Shown in pieces: positions 31,474-40,153 of a stretch of DNA of 64,000 bases. The notes under the pieces were generated by a model, which was not told the origin of the DNA, searched no databases, and worked only from the letters and a program-made list of their open reading frames with translations. Both the position numbers and the translations under genes were made by a program. Within the stretch, counting starts at the first letter, position 1. Every line of letters starts with the position of its first letter. The DNA comes from Pseudomonas fulva. GTDB lineage: Bacteria > Pseudomonadota > Gammaproteobacteria > Pseudomonadales > Pseudomonadaceae. The stretch is from NCBI RefSeq assembly GCF_023517795.1, contig NZ_CP082928.1, forward strand, positions 372,001-436,000, written 5' to 3'.

Positions 31474-31527
31474 GGCAAGGCGCCCATCGACACGCGAAAC
31501 GCGCGCTTAATCGATGGGCGCCTTGCC
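31474..31527. terminator. large hairpin between convergent apt and binding-protein genes
   Basis: Perfect 17-bp arms (GGCAAGGCGCCCATCGA and its complement) enclose a 20-nt loop that itself contains CGCG-AAA-CGCG, so a nested cruciform can form. No T-run follows on either strand. Position between convergent genes suggests a bidirectional terminator or transcription barrier. Confidence 0.55.
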
Positions 31528-31626
31528 CTGTGATGCGATTTTCCGCACCCTCCGCCGGCAGTTTCTTCTAGCCGACCTCGGCCCATCAGGACCTACCCGG
31601 CGCCCATCGAGCGCCAGGGCCTTTGC

Positions 31627-32580
31627 TCATTGCGCCTGGGCAGTGGCCGGCTGCAAGGTCGAGGTGAAAGAGCTGTCGAACAACCGCTCGGCCGGGTAGC
31701 CCTTTACCAGACCCAGGCCGGCGAAGAAGTCGACGGTCTGTTGCGCCTGTTCGATGGCAGCGGGCGTCACCGGGCCGATGTCGGTGCGCGCGCGGGCGAA
31801 CCAGGCACGGGCGACCGATTCGTCGGCGCGGGTGTGCTTGGCCCAGGCGCTGGCATAGGCGTCGGTGTGGGCCGGGCTGGCCAGGGCCCATTCACGGGCG
31901 CGTTTGAGGCGCTGCAGGAAGTCGCCGATAATCTCGCGCTTGCCGGCCAGGGCCTTGTCGCTGGCCACGGCAAAGCTCTGCGCGGGAATCAATCCTTCGG
32001 CGGTGGTCAGTACACGGGCGCCGTGGCGCTCGGCCTGGGTGACGTAGGGCTCCCAGGTGGCGATCACGTCCACCGAGCCGCCTTCCAGGGCATGGGAGGC
32101 GTCCAGTGCGCTCAGGTAGCTCAGGTGCAGGTCGTCCCGGGCGATGCCTTCACGGTCCAGCGCGGTGAACAGCAGCTGCTGGCTCCAGGAGCCCTTCCAC
32201 ACGGCGGCACGCTTGCCGCGAAGATCCGCCAGGCTGCGAATCGGTGAGTCCTTGCGCACCAGAATGGCAACCCCGTCCAGGCTCTGCCGGGTCACCGCGA
32301 CCACCTTAATGGGGGCGCCCAGGGCGCCGAGGAACAGCGGCGGTGCATCGCCGAGAAAGCCCAGGTCGAGACTGCCGACATTCAGCGCTTCGGCAACCGG
32401 CGAGCCGGCGGTGAACTGCTTCCAGTCGACGGCATAGGGCAGGTCATCGAGCACGCCGGCGGCCTCCATGACGGTACGGGTGTTGTAGCTCTGGTCGCCG
32501 ATAACCAGCGTCTGGGCCAGTGCGGAGAGCGAAAGCAGCGTGCTGGCCGTGGCCAGTGCCAGGGAGCGGAAGATGCGCAT
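31627..32580 (-). CDS. sulfonate-type ABC transporter substrate-binding protein
   Basis: 317-aa periplasmic protein with an N-terminal signal peptide ending around SALAQT. The SsuA-like features are VGSLDLGFLGDAPPLF, the ATWEPYVTQAE segment and the C-terminal helix before AERLFD. It would bind aliphatic sulfonates or related compounds. Third gene of a minus-strand unit led by the monooxygenase at 33617-34702. No permease or ATPase is in this unit, so it probably shares the transporter at 40965-42587 or one elsewhere. Confidence 0.85.
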   Translation of the reverse strand: MRIFRSLALATASTLLSLSALAQTLVIGDQSYNTRTVMEAAGVLDDLPYAVDWKQFTAGSPVAEALNVGSLDLGFLGDAPPLFLGALGAPIKVVAVTRQSLDGVAILVRKDSPIRSLADLRGKRAAVWKGSWSQQLLFTALDREGIARDDLHLSYLSALDASHALEGGSVDVIATWEPYVTQAERHGARVLTTAEGLIPAQSFAVASDKALAGKREIIGDFLQRLKRAREWALASPAHTDAYASAWAKHTRADESVARAWFARARTDIGPVTPAAIEQAQQTVDFFAGLGLVKGYPAERLFDSSFTSTLQPATAQAQ

Positions 32581-32655
32581 GAGCGGGTGTCCTGTTTGGG
32601 TAGGCTACCGATCCGCGCGTGCGGTCTCGTGAGTGATGACCAGTCGAATTGAGAG

Positions 32656-33600
32656 TTACTCAAAGGCCTTGTCGAACGAGGTGTCGATGATGCGGCTGGT
32701 GTCGATGTTCTGCTTCAGCGCGCCGGTCTCGACGAGAAAGTCAGCGGTTTCCTGATAGTCGCGCGCCGCCTGCTCATCGACCGGGCCGACGGTCATGTCG
32801 GCGTGGCCGATCCAGTTGCGCGATACCGCCTGGTCCAGGTTGGCCTTCTTGGCCCACAGGTCGGCGTAGTCTTCCTTGTTGGCCTCGACCCAGGCACGGG
32901 CCTTTTGCAGGCGGCCCAGGAAGTCGGCGATGGCAGCGCGCTTGGGTTCGATGGAGTCGGCATTGGCGGCGATGCTCGACAGCCCGGGCATCAGGCCCTT
33001 GGCGGTGATCAGCGGCCTGGCACCGGAGAACAGGGTCTGCTGGGAGATATAGGGCTCCCAGACCGGAAACGCATCGATGCTGCCCCGGGGAAAGGCCGCC
33101 GCGGCGTCGATGGGCATCAGCTTGACGAATTCGACGTAGTCCGGGGGCAGGCCGGCTTTCTCCAGTGCCCGCAAGGTCAGCTGCTGGCTCCAGGCGCCGG
33201 GCCAGTAGGCGACCTTCTTGCCCTTGAGGTCGGCGATGCTCGTGGCGGTGGAGTCCTTGGGCACCAGCAAGGCAATGGTGTCCGGGTTCTGCCGCGACAC
33301 GCCGATCAGCTTGACCGGCGCGCCCTTGGCAGCCAGGAAGACGAAACCCGAGTCACCGAGAAAACCCAGGTCGACCGCGCCCGCCTCCAGCGCCTCGGCC
33401 ACCGGTGCGGCGGACTGGAAATGCTTCCACTCCACGGTATATGGCGCACCTTCCAGCACGCCGGAAGCCTCCACCGAGGCCCGCACGTTGTAGTAGTTTT
33501 GGTCACCGACACGCAGCACCGTTGGGTCTGCGGCGTGTGCCAGGGGCGCAGCCAGGGCGATGGCCGCCAGGCTGCGGCGCAACAGGAAAAGCAGTTTCAT
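32656..33600 (-). CDS. sulfonate-type ABC transporter substrate-binding protein
   Basis: 314 aa with a cleavable signal peptide (MKLLFLLRRSLAAIALAAP...AHA). SsuA-like motifs: AVDLGFLGDSGFVF, PVWEPYISQQT, and the terminal RIIDTSFDKAFE. Clearly related to, but diverged from, its downstream neighbour (31627-32580), so the pair probably covers different ligands. Start at 33600 follows GGAG; an in-frame ATG 19 codons upstream lies in the preceding gene. It is 16 bp after the monooxygenase gene. Confidence 0.85.
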   Translation of the reverse strand: MKLLFLLRRSLAAIALAAPLAHAADPTVLRVGDQNYYNVRASVEASGVLEGAPYTVEWKHFQSAAPVAEALEAGAVDLGFLGDSGFVFLAAKGAPVKLIGVSRQNPDTIALLVPKDSTATSIADLKGKKVAYWPGAWSQQLTLRALEKAGLPPDYVEFVKLMPIDAAAAFPRGSIDAFPVWEPYISQQTLFSGARPLITAKGLMPGLSSIAANADSIEPKRAAIADFLGRLQKARAWVEANKEDYADLWAKKANLDQAVSRNWIGHADMTVGPVDEQAARDYQETADFLVETGALKQNIDTSRIIDTSFDKAFE

Positions 33601-33616
33601 GGGACGATCTCCAGAG

Positions 33617-34702
33617 TCAGCCGGCCCGGCGCTGTTGCAGGGTGGCGATATGTTCACGAATTGCCGGAATCAGGCCCCGGCCATAGAGCTCGGCGTCGTC
33701 CAGGGGATCGAAGCCGCGAATCAGGAAGGTGGAGGCGCCGTGCTGCCAGTAGCGGCCGAGCGAGGCAGCGACCTGCTCGGCGGTGCCCACCAGGGCGGTG
33801 GAATTCCACTGCGCACCGGTCAGGCGGGCCACGCCGGTCCACAGCCGCTCGTCCAGCACCTCGCCGCGCTGCGCCGCCGCCAGCAGGCGCTGCGAGCCGG
33901 CATTGGCCGGGGCATGGCCGTTGATCGGCAGGCCAAGACGGGTGCGGTTTTCACGGATGCGTTCGAGCAGTTCGGCGGCGCGTTTCCAGGCCCCCTCCTC
34001 GGTATCGGCGATGATCGGCCGGAACGACACCGACACCCGCGGGCTGCGACCCTGGCGTTGGGCAGCGGCGCGCACCTGCTGCACGTGCTCGGCGAAATCC
34101 GCGAGCGGCTCCCCCCAGAGCATGTAGGTGTCGGCGTGCCGCGCCGCCACCTGGATGGCGGCAGGCGACGAGCCGCTGAAGTAGACCGGAATGTGCGGCT
34201 TCTGCCGGGTGCGCACGTTCGGCAGCGCCCCCTTGAAGCGGTAATAGTGCCCCTCGTGATCGACCGGCCCCTGGGCGGTCCAGATCGCCTTCAGGGCATC
34301 CAGGTATTCGTCGGTGCGCGCGTAACGCTGGTCATGGTCCAGCCAGTCGCCGTCACGCTGCTGGTCGGCATCGCTGCCGCCACTGATCACGTTGAGCGCC
34401 AGGCGGCCGTTGCTGAACTGGTCCAGCGTCGCCAACTGGCGGGCCGCGAGCGGCGGCGCGATCACCCCGGGCCGGTAGGCCAGCAGGATGCCCAGGCGCT
34501 CGGTGGCCGCGGCGATGAACGAGCTGACCACCGCACCTTCGGCACCATTGGAGAAGTAGCCGACCAGGGCGCGGTCGAAGCCCGCGCGCTCATGGGCCTG
34601 GGCGAAACGCCGGACGAAGTCCGCATCCACCGCATCACCCAGGGGTTGATCCACTTCCGAACTGGGAGTGGCAGTGATCATGCCGATGATTTCCACGCTC
34701 AT
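33617..34702 (-). CDS. LLM-class FMNH2-dependent monooxygenase (SsuD/MsuD-like)
   Basis: 361-aa TIM-barrel flavin monooxygenase that would oxidise a C1-C10 sulfonate to aldehyde and sulfite using FMNH2 from a partner reductase. SsuD-type signatures: LAYRPGVIAPPLAARQLATL, LNVISGGSDADQQRDGDWLDHDQRY (given here in parts), YFSGSSPAA and MLWGEPLADF. Start MSVEIIGMITATP follows GGAG. First gene of the minus unit with the two binding proteins. No flavin reductase gene is present in the window. Confidence 0.87.
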   Translation of the reverse strand: MSVEIIGMITATPSSEVDQPLGDAVDADFVRRFAQAHERAGFDRALVGYFSNGAEGAVVSSFIAAATERLGILLAYRPGVIAPPLAARQLATLDQFSNGRLALNVISGGSDADQQRDGDWLDHDQRYARTDEYLDALKAIWTAQGPVDHEGHYYRFKGALPNVRTRQKPHIPVYFSGSSPAAIQVAARHADTYMLWGEPLADFAEHVQQVRAAAQRQGRSPRVSVSFRPIIADTEEGAWKRAAELLERIRENRTRLGLPINGHAPANAGSQRLLAAAQRGEVLDERLWTGVARLTGAQWNSTALVGTAEQVAASLGRYWQHGASTFLIRGFDPLDDAELYGRGLIPAIREHIATLQQRRAG

Positions 34703-35080
34703 GTCGCGCTCCAGAATGAGTTGAGCAAGCGCCAGCACGACAGAGCATTTCATTTATAAAAGCGCGTCGATGCCTAACGAATGCTTATAACGCTACCCAA
34801 GCGGCATTACGTTAGGAAATTCATTTTAGGAATAACCTAATATGCATAAATATCATCCGCTATTTTTCCGGGGTTGCTGGACTCGCAGGATCGATCCACG
34901 GCAACACCTGCTGAGCGCGGGCCGGCGGTCAAGGACCCGCCGCGGAATTAAGACCAACCCGATAAATTCCTAATTCGCATATTAGCTTATGCGCAAATTG
35001 AATTTTTATGATCATAAGCCGTTTGCTACCGTGGGCACTCGATGCCCTGCCGGGCCTTCAGCCGACCACCGGATATCCCC
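34703..35080. promoter_or_regulatory. divergent regulatory region of the sulfur genes
   Basis: Gene-free and strikingly AT-rich at both ends. On the left, CGTTATAAGCATTCGTTA (minus strand, around 34768-34785) and several TTAGG/CCTAA steps suggest LysR/CysB-type sites for the monooxygenase unit. On the right, a perfect dyad CGCATA-TTAGCT-TATGCG lies at 34976-34993, 87 bp before the thiol dioxygenase. The central part (34870-34945) is GC-rich. Confidence 0.5.
34976..34993. promoter_or_regulatory. 18-bp operator-like dyad
   Basis: CGCATA and TATGCG are exact inverted repeats around TTAGCT. The core ATTAGCTTA recurs in the 34-bp elements at 38737 and 49511. Size and symmetry fit a LysR-type (T-N11-A) binding site; the obvious candidates are the local regulator at 37742 or CysB. 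Confidence 0.45.
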
Positions 35081-35683
35081 ATGAGCGCCCAACCGAATCT
35101 GCAACGCCTGCGCCTGTTCATCGATCAACTGGCGCAACTGCTCGACAGCACGCCCGAGGAGAGCCAGGTGCTCGAGCGCGGCGCCGAGCTGCTGCAGCAA
35201 CTGGTCGGTCATGACGACTGGCTACCAACCGCCTTCGCCCAGCCTGACCCGCAACGCTACCAGCAATTTCTGCTGCACGGCGATTCACGCCAGCGCTTTT
35301 CCATCGTCAGCTTCGTCTGGGGCCCAGGTCAGAGCACGCCGGTGCACGATCACCGCGTCTGGGGCCTGATCGGCATGCTGCGCGGCGCCGAGCTGTCCCA
35401 GGGGTACGTGCGCGATGCCGCCGGCCTGCGCCCCGACGGGCCAGCCGTACGCCTGCAGCCTGGCCAGGTGGAAGCCGTGTCGCCACGCATCGGCGATATC
35501 CACCGGGTCAGCAACGCGTTCGACGACCGCACCTCCATCAGCATTCATGTCTATGGCGCCAACATCGGCGCGGTACGCCGCGCCGTCTACCTCGACGACG
35601 GTAGCGAGAAGCCGTTCATTTCCGGCTATTCCAACAGCCTTCTTCCCAACCTCTGGGACCTGTCCAAAGAGAACCCTGCATGA
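35081..35683 (+). CDS. 3-mercaptopropionate dioxygenase (thiol dioxygenase, cupin)
   Basis: 200-aa non-heme iron dioxygenase of the cysteine dioxygenase superfamily. Iron ligands are His89, His91 (PVHDHRVWG) and His141 (GDIHRVSNAF); the Ser154-His156-Tyr158 triad lies in SISIHVYG. Gln61 stands where 3-mercaptopropionate dioxygenases have Gln and mammalian-type cysteine dioxygenases have Arg, and Arg167 matches the substrate-carboxylate Arg of the P. aeruginosa enzyme (offset by one). Expected reaction: 3-mercaptopropionate plus O2 to 3-sulfinopropionate. Overlaps the rhodanese gene by 4 bp. The start at 35081 gives family length; the ribosome site is weak. Confidence 0.88.
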   Translation: MSAQPNLQRLRLFIDQLAQLLDSTPEESQVLERGAELLQQLVGHDDWLPTAFAQPDPQRYQQFLLHGDSRQRFSIVSFVWGPGQSTPVHDHRVWGLIGMLRGAELSQGYVRDAAGLRPDGPAVRLQPGQVEAVSPRIGDIHRVSNAFDDRTSISIHVYGANIGAVRRAVYLDDGSEKPFISGYSNSLLPNLWDLSKENPA

Positions 35684-37263
35684 GCCAGATCGCCACCCGC
35701 TCCTTCCACGCCATCCGCCAGGCCCTGCTCGACAGGCAGGAAGTGGCGCTGATCGATGTTCGCGAAGAGGCGCCGTTCGCCGAAGCGCATCCGCTGTTCG
35801 CGGCCAATATCCCGCTGTCCAAACTGGAGCTGGAGGTCTACGCACGTATTCCGCGGCGCGATACCGCCGTGACCCTGTATGACGACGGCGAGGGCCTGGC
35901 GCAAGAAGCGGCCGAACGCCTGATCGTCCTGGGCTATAGCCAGGTGGCGCTGCTCGAAGGGGGCCTGGCCGGCTGGCGCGACGCCGGCGGCGAGCTGTTC
36001 CGTGACGTCAACGTGCCGAGCAAGGCCTTCGGTGAGCTGGTCGAAAGCCTGCGTCACACCCCGTCGCTGGCTGCCGAAGAGGTGAAGGCCCTGCTCGACG
36101 CCAAGGCCGACGTGGTGGTGCTCGACGCCCGCCGCTTCGACGAATACCAGACCATGAGCATCCCCACCGGCATCAGCGTACCGGGTGCCGAGCTGGTGCT
36201 GCGCGCCCGCGAACTGGCACCCGATCCGGCCACCCGTATCGTGGTGAACTGTGCCGGCCGCACCCGCAGCATCATCGGCACCCAGTCGCTGATCAACGCC
36301 GGCCTGCCCAACCCGGTGTCGGCACTGCGCAACGGCACCATCGGCTGGACCCTGGCCGGCCAGCAACTGGAGCACGGCCAGGCACGGCGCTTCGGCGAGG
36401 TGAGCGAGCACAATCACCAGCAGGCCGCGCAGTCGGCACGCGCTGTAGCGGATAAAGCTGGCGTCGGCCGCGCCAGCCTGCAGGACCTGGCGCGCTGGCA
36501 GACCGAGAGCGCTCGCACCACCTACCTGTTCGACGTGCGCACGCCCGAGGAATACGAGGCCGGCCATCTGCCGGGCGCGCGCTCGACGCCGGGCGGCCAG
36601 CTGGTGCAGGAAACCGACCACTTCGCCAGCGTGCGCGGCGCTCGCCTGGTGCTGGCTGACAGTGACGGCGTGCGCGCCAATATGAGCGCCTCCTGGTTGG
36701 CACAGCTGGGTTGGGACGTGCACGTGCTCGACGGCCTTCAAAAGAGCGATTTCACCGCACGTGGCCCTTGGCAGCCACCATTGCCGGCCCTGCCGCAACC
36801 CGCCGCCATCGATGCGCCTACGCTGGCCAACTGGCTGGCCGCAGGTGACACGGTGGTGCTGGACTTCACCGCCAGCGCCAATCATGTCGCCCGGCATATC
36901 CCCGGCGCCTGGTGGGCATTGCGCTCACAGCTGCCGCAGGCCCTGGAAAGGCTGCCGCTAGCCGAACGCTATGTGCTGACCTGCGGCAGCAGCCTGCTGG
37001 CCCGCTTCGTGGTCAGCGAACTGCGAGAGCTGACCGGCAAACCGGTAACGTTACTCGAAGGCGGCACGGCGGCGTGGGTGGCTGCCGGCCTGCCGACGGA
37101 GAGCGGTGAACAGCACCTCGCCGTACCGCGCAGCGACCGCTACCGTCGCCCCTACGAGGGCACCGACAACCCGCGCGAGGCCATGCAGGCCTATCTGGAC
37201 TGGGAGTTCGGCCTGGTCGAGCAACTGGGCCGCGATGGGACCCATCACTTCCAGGTGATCTGA
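35680..37263 (+). CDS. multidomain rhodanese (thiosulfate sulfurtransferase-like)
   Basis: 527-aa cytosolic protein with about four tandem rhodanese domains, starting at residues ~10, ~130, ~265 and ~375. Only some keep a loop cysteine: VVNCAGRTRSIIG (domain 2) has the classic active-site loop, and LTCGSSLLARF (domain 4) a shorter one; domains 1 and 3 have Asp instead (LYDDGEG, LADSDG). Likely moves sulfane sulfur from persulfide intermediates. ATG overlaps the dioxygenase stop (ATGA), so the two act as one translational unit, the same pairing known from P. aeruginosa. Confidence 0.9.
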   Translation: MSQIATRSFHAIRQALLDRQEVALIDVREEAPFAEAHPLFAANIPLSKLELEVYARIPRRDTAVTLYDDGEGLAQEAAERLIVLGYSQVALLEGGLAGWRDAGGELFRDVNVPSKAFGELVESLRHTPSLAAEEVKALLDAKADVVVLDARRFDEYQTMSIPTGISVPGAELVLRARELAPDPATRIVVNCAGRTRSIIGTQSLINAGLPNPVSALRNGTIGWTLAGQQLEHGQARRFGEVSEHNHQQAAQSARAVADKAGVGRASLQDLARWQTESARTTYLFDVRTPEEYEAGHLPGARSTPGGQLVQETDHFASVRGARLVLADSDGVRANMSASWLAQLGWDVHVLDGLQKSDFTARGPWQPPLPALPQPAAIDAPTLANWLAAGDTVVLDFTASANHVARHIPGAWWALRSQLPQALERLPLAERYVLTCGSSLLARFVVSELRELTGKPVTLLEGGTAAWVAAGLPTESGEQHLAVPRSDRYRRPYEGTDNPREAMQAYLDWEFGLVEQLGRDGTHHFQVI

Positions 37264-37331
37264 CCACCTGTGCATGGTCTTTCAGTACAGGTTCGTCGAT
37301 TTTGGCAGCTAAGTGGCGCAAGTGGCCTTTC

Positions 37332-37407
37332 GTAGGGTGGACGACGCTTTACCCGTCCACCGCTCTGCGATCGCAATGGTGGACAAAAAGAGCGTTGTCC
37401 ACCCTAC
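37332..37407. repeat. 76-bp palindromic element (copy 3 of 3)
   Basis: Same length and ends (GTAGGGTGGACGACGC ... GAGCGTTGTCCACCCTAC) as the copies at 10621 and 13984, with a different loop. It lies in the 478-bp gap between the rhodanese and LysR genes. The gap also has a 7-bp hairpin (GGGGCTC / GAGCCCC at 37492-37510) and an AT-rich promoter-like stretch (TTATTCTATAAGCG) just before the LysR gene. Confidence 0.85.
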
Positions 37408-37741
37408 GCTGGGAGCGGCCGCTTCTGCCTTGTAGTTGCCGCTTCATGCGCGAAGATCTTACAGGTGCTGAGAGGCTGAACGCTGCACCAGGGGGCTCTC
37501 GCCGAGCCCCTTGTTCTCGCGCCTCAAGTTTTCCAATGGCCGCGGTAGATGCCCCGCGCCGCCACCCTATCCGCTTCTTTCCCGGCCACTAGGCAAAAGC
37601 TGGCTGGCGATTCAGCGCTTCGCCAAACCGTCCCTGCCCTGCCTTGCCGGGAACATTCCCAAATCGATCCGTGCTCTGGCTCGATCCAGCGAGTTATTCT
37701 ATAAGCGTATTTTTTCCAACTCGTAATATGTGAGCGCAAAG

Positions 37742-38635
37742 ATGAAGATCGATGACATGGATGCATTCGTTGCGGTGATCCGCTGTCAATCGACCAAGCT
37801 GGCGGCCGATGCGCTGCAACTGACCCAGCCAGCCATCACCCGGCGCGTGCAGAACTTCGAAGAGGACCTGGGCGCCAACCTGCTCGATCGCAATACCAAG
37901 CCGCTCAAGCCGACGCCCATGGGGCTGCGCGTCTACGAACAGTGCAAGGCGATCCTGCGCGAGATCGATTCGTTGCGTGAACTGGTGGCTAGCGATGGCT
38001 CGCCCAGTGGCTCGCTACGCCTGGGGGTGCCGCAGACCATCAGCGACGTGGTGCTGCTCGATGCCTTGCAGCAGATCCGCGAAACCTTCCCGGAACTGAA
38101 GACCCAGGTGGTCAACGGCTGGGGCAGCAGCCTGATTTCGCGTATGGAAAATGGCGAATTGGACGCCGCCGCGGCGCTGTTTCCGGCCGGTAAGATCTTT
38201 CCCGAGGGTATCGCCAGTCGCTCCATCGGTCGCATGCCGCTGCTGGTGGTCGCCGCCAAGGGCGCCGTTCGCAAGCGCAGTTGCAAGCTCAAGGACTGCT
38301 ATCAGCAAGGCTGGGTGCTCAACCCGGACGGCTGCGGCTTTCGCGCCGGCCTGCAGCGTGCGCTGTCCGAACAGGGGCTGTCGCTGCAGATCAACCTGGA
38401 AACCTTCGGCACCGAACTGCAGTTGGGGCTGGTCGCCAGCGGCATGGGGTTCGGCCTGGTACCGGCGCCGCTGCTGGAGCGCAGCGGCCATCGCGACGCG
38501 CTGGACGTGATCAGCGTCGGCGACTTCAAGCCGATGATCGACCTCTGGCTGCTGCACCCGCAGTACCTGGGCAACCTGCAGGACGCCGTGAACCTGTTCA
38601 GCGATGTGGCCGCCGAGCGCCTGCGCTCGGCATAA
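37742..38635 (+). CDS. LysR-family transcriptional regulator
   Basis: 297 aa. N-terminal winged HTH (TKLAADALQLTQPAITRRVQ, residues about 17-36), linker helix, and a two-lobed effector domain (LRLGVPQTISDVVLLDAL, GLVASGMGFGLVPAPLL). It stands between the thiol dioxygenase/rhodanese pair and the oxygenase/aldolase/ABC operon, so it probably controls one or both; co-inducer likely a sulfur metabolite. ATG 37742 is used; a GTG four codons upstream is the alternative. Confidence 0.9.
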   Translation: MKIDDMDAFVAVIRCQSTKLAADALQLTQPAITRRVQNFEEDLGANLLDRNTKPLKPTPMGLRVYEQCKAILREIDSLRELVASDGSPSGSLRLGVPQTISDVVLLDALQQIRETFPELKTQVVNGWGSSLISRMENGELDAAAALFPAGKIFPEGIASRSIGRMPLLVVAAKGAVRKRSCKLKDCYQQGWVLNPDGCGFRAGLQRALSEQGLSLQINLETFGTELQLGLVASGMGFGLVPAPLLERSGHRDALDVISVGDFKPMIDLWLLHPQYLGNLQDAVNLFSDVAAERLRSA

Positions 38636-38736
38636 CGCTGCGCTGGACGCCTGGACAGGGCGCAACAACGCCCATCCCTGACACCCTTAAGATTCCACAA
38701 CCGCATAATCAAAAAAGCGTTAACTCAAAAAAGCTG

Positions 38737-38770
38737 ATAATTAGCTTAGAACCAAAAAGACTTTTACAGC
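38737..38770 (+). promoter_or_regulatory. 34-bp shared upstream element, copy A
   Basis: ATAATTAGCTTAGAACC followed by AAAAAGACTTTTACAGC. Identical at 32 of 34 positions to 49511-49544, which lies in front of another sulfur operon. It lies 104 bp before the acyl-CoA-dehydrogenase-like gene. The surrounding 38690-38790 stretch is strongly AT-rich. Probably an activator site plus promoter. Confidence 0.65.
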
Positions 38771-38874
38771 GTTAATTTATAAGAATACGGTCTCACTCAG
38801 GCCACCTCATCACCCTGGGGCGCTCAGAAACCCAACAGGCATTGCCTGCCCTCTGCGCCCGTGATGAGAGACCC

Positions 38875-40077
38875 ATGACGCACTCCGCCGACACCCTCGC
38901 CTTTTCCGCCCGACGCCAATCCCGCGAGCGAGACGCCGGCCGTTTCGCCCGTCAGCTGACCGAGATCACCGAGGCCCTGGCCGCCAGCGCCGAGCGTTTC
39001 GACCGCAGCGGCGAGTTTCCGGCCGAGAACTTCGCACTGCTGCAGCGCCACGGGCTGCTGGCCTTGACGGTGCCGAAAAGCCTGGGCGGCGGCGGCGCCG
39101 AGCTGACTACGGCACGGCGCGTGATCAGCGCAGTGGCCAAGGGTGAGCCCTCCACCGCACTGATCCTGGTGATGCAGTACCTGCAACACGTTCGCCTGCA
39201 ACAGAACCTCGCCTGGCCGGAGCACCTGCGCCGCCGGGTAGGGATCGACGCCGTCGAGCAGGGCGCGCTGATCAACGCCTTTCGCGTCGAACCGGAGCTC
39301 GGCACCCCCGCACGCGGCGGCCTGCCGGCGACCGTTGCCCGGCGCACCCCTGACGGCTGGCGCCTCAATGGCCGCAAGATCTATTCGACCGGCAGCTATG
39401 GCCTCACCTGGTACCTGGTATGGGCACGCAGTGACGACGCCGATCCGCTGGTGGGCGGCTATCTGGTGCACCGCGACACCCCCGGCATCCGCATCGTCGA
39501 CGACTGGGATCACCTGGGCATGCGCGCCACCTGCAGCCACGATGTGCGCTTCGACGAGGTGCTGATTCCCCTCGACCACGCCGTCAGTGTCAGCCCGTGG
39601 AGCGCGCCCAAGCCGGAGCTGGATAGCGAAGGCCTGCTGTGGATGTCGGTGCTGCTGCCGGCGGTCTACGACGGCGTCGCCCAGGCGGCGCGAGACTGGC
39701 TGGTGGGTTTTCTCGAAGGGCGCAAACCGTCGAATCTCGGCGCGCCGCTGTCCAGCCTGCCGCGCTTCCAGGAAATCGTCGGGCGCATCGACACCCTGCT
39801 GTTCGCCAATCGCACCCTGCTCGACTCGGCCGCCGCCGCCGGGCAGGTCGACGCCAACCACGCCGGGCAGATCAAGCAGCTGGTCAGCAGCAATGCGATC
39901 CGCGCCGTGGAGCTGGCCATCGAGGCCGCCGGCAACCCCGGCCTATCCCGCAGCAACCCGCTGGAGCGCCACCTGCGCGACGTGCTGTGCAGCCGTATCC
40001 ATACCCCACAGGACGATGTGGCCCTGAACGCCGCCGGCCGCGCCGCCTTCGCCCAGTTCCGCGAGGCGCAGCGATGA
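38875..40077 (+). CDS. acyl-CoA dehydrogenase-fold flavin monooxygenase (SfnB/DszC-like)
   Basis: 400 aa with the acyl-CoA dehydrogenase fold: helical N-domain (LLQRHGLLALTVPKSLGGGG), beta domain (GWRLNGRKIYSTGS, WDHLGMRATCSHDVRFD) and helical C-domain. The catalytic Glu region of true acyl-CoA dehydrogenases is not evident. In pseudomonads such proteins in sulfur-starvation loci (SfnB, DszC/SoxC) are flavin-dependent oxygenases acting on organosulfur compounds. First gene of an apparent operon with an aldolase, permease and ATPase. Start follows GAGAG. Confidence 0.8.
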   Translation: MTHSADTLAFSARRQSRERDAGRFARQLTEITEALAASAERFDRSGEFPAENFALLQRHGLLALTVPKSLGGGGAELTTARRVISAVAKGEPSTALILVMQYLQHVRLQQNLAWPEHLRRRVGIDAVEQGALINAFRVEPELGTPARGGLPATVARRTPDGWRLNGRKIYSTGSYGLTWYLVWARSDDADPLVGGYLVHRDTPGIRIVDDWDHLGMRATCSHDVRFDEVLIPLDHAVSVSPWSAPKPELDSEGLLWMSVLLPAVYDGVAQAARDWLVGFLEGRKPSNLGAPLSSLPRFQEIVGRIDTLLFANRTLLDSAAAAGQVDANHAGQIKQLVSSNAIRAVELAIEAAGNPGLSRSNPLERHLRDVLCSRIHTPQDDVALNAAGRAAFAQFREAQR

Positions 40078-40153
40078 GCCGCCCCAAACGCCTGCCCGAA
40101 CCTGTGCCGCCTGCACACACCACCCAATTGCCCACCACGGCCAGGAGATTGCC

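Noticed and set aside
33600..33657. Longer N-terminus of the binding protein at 32656
   Set aside because: The extra residues are not signal-peptide-like and overlap the end of the monooxygenase gene; ATG 33600 has GGAG and opens a normal signal peptide.
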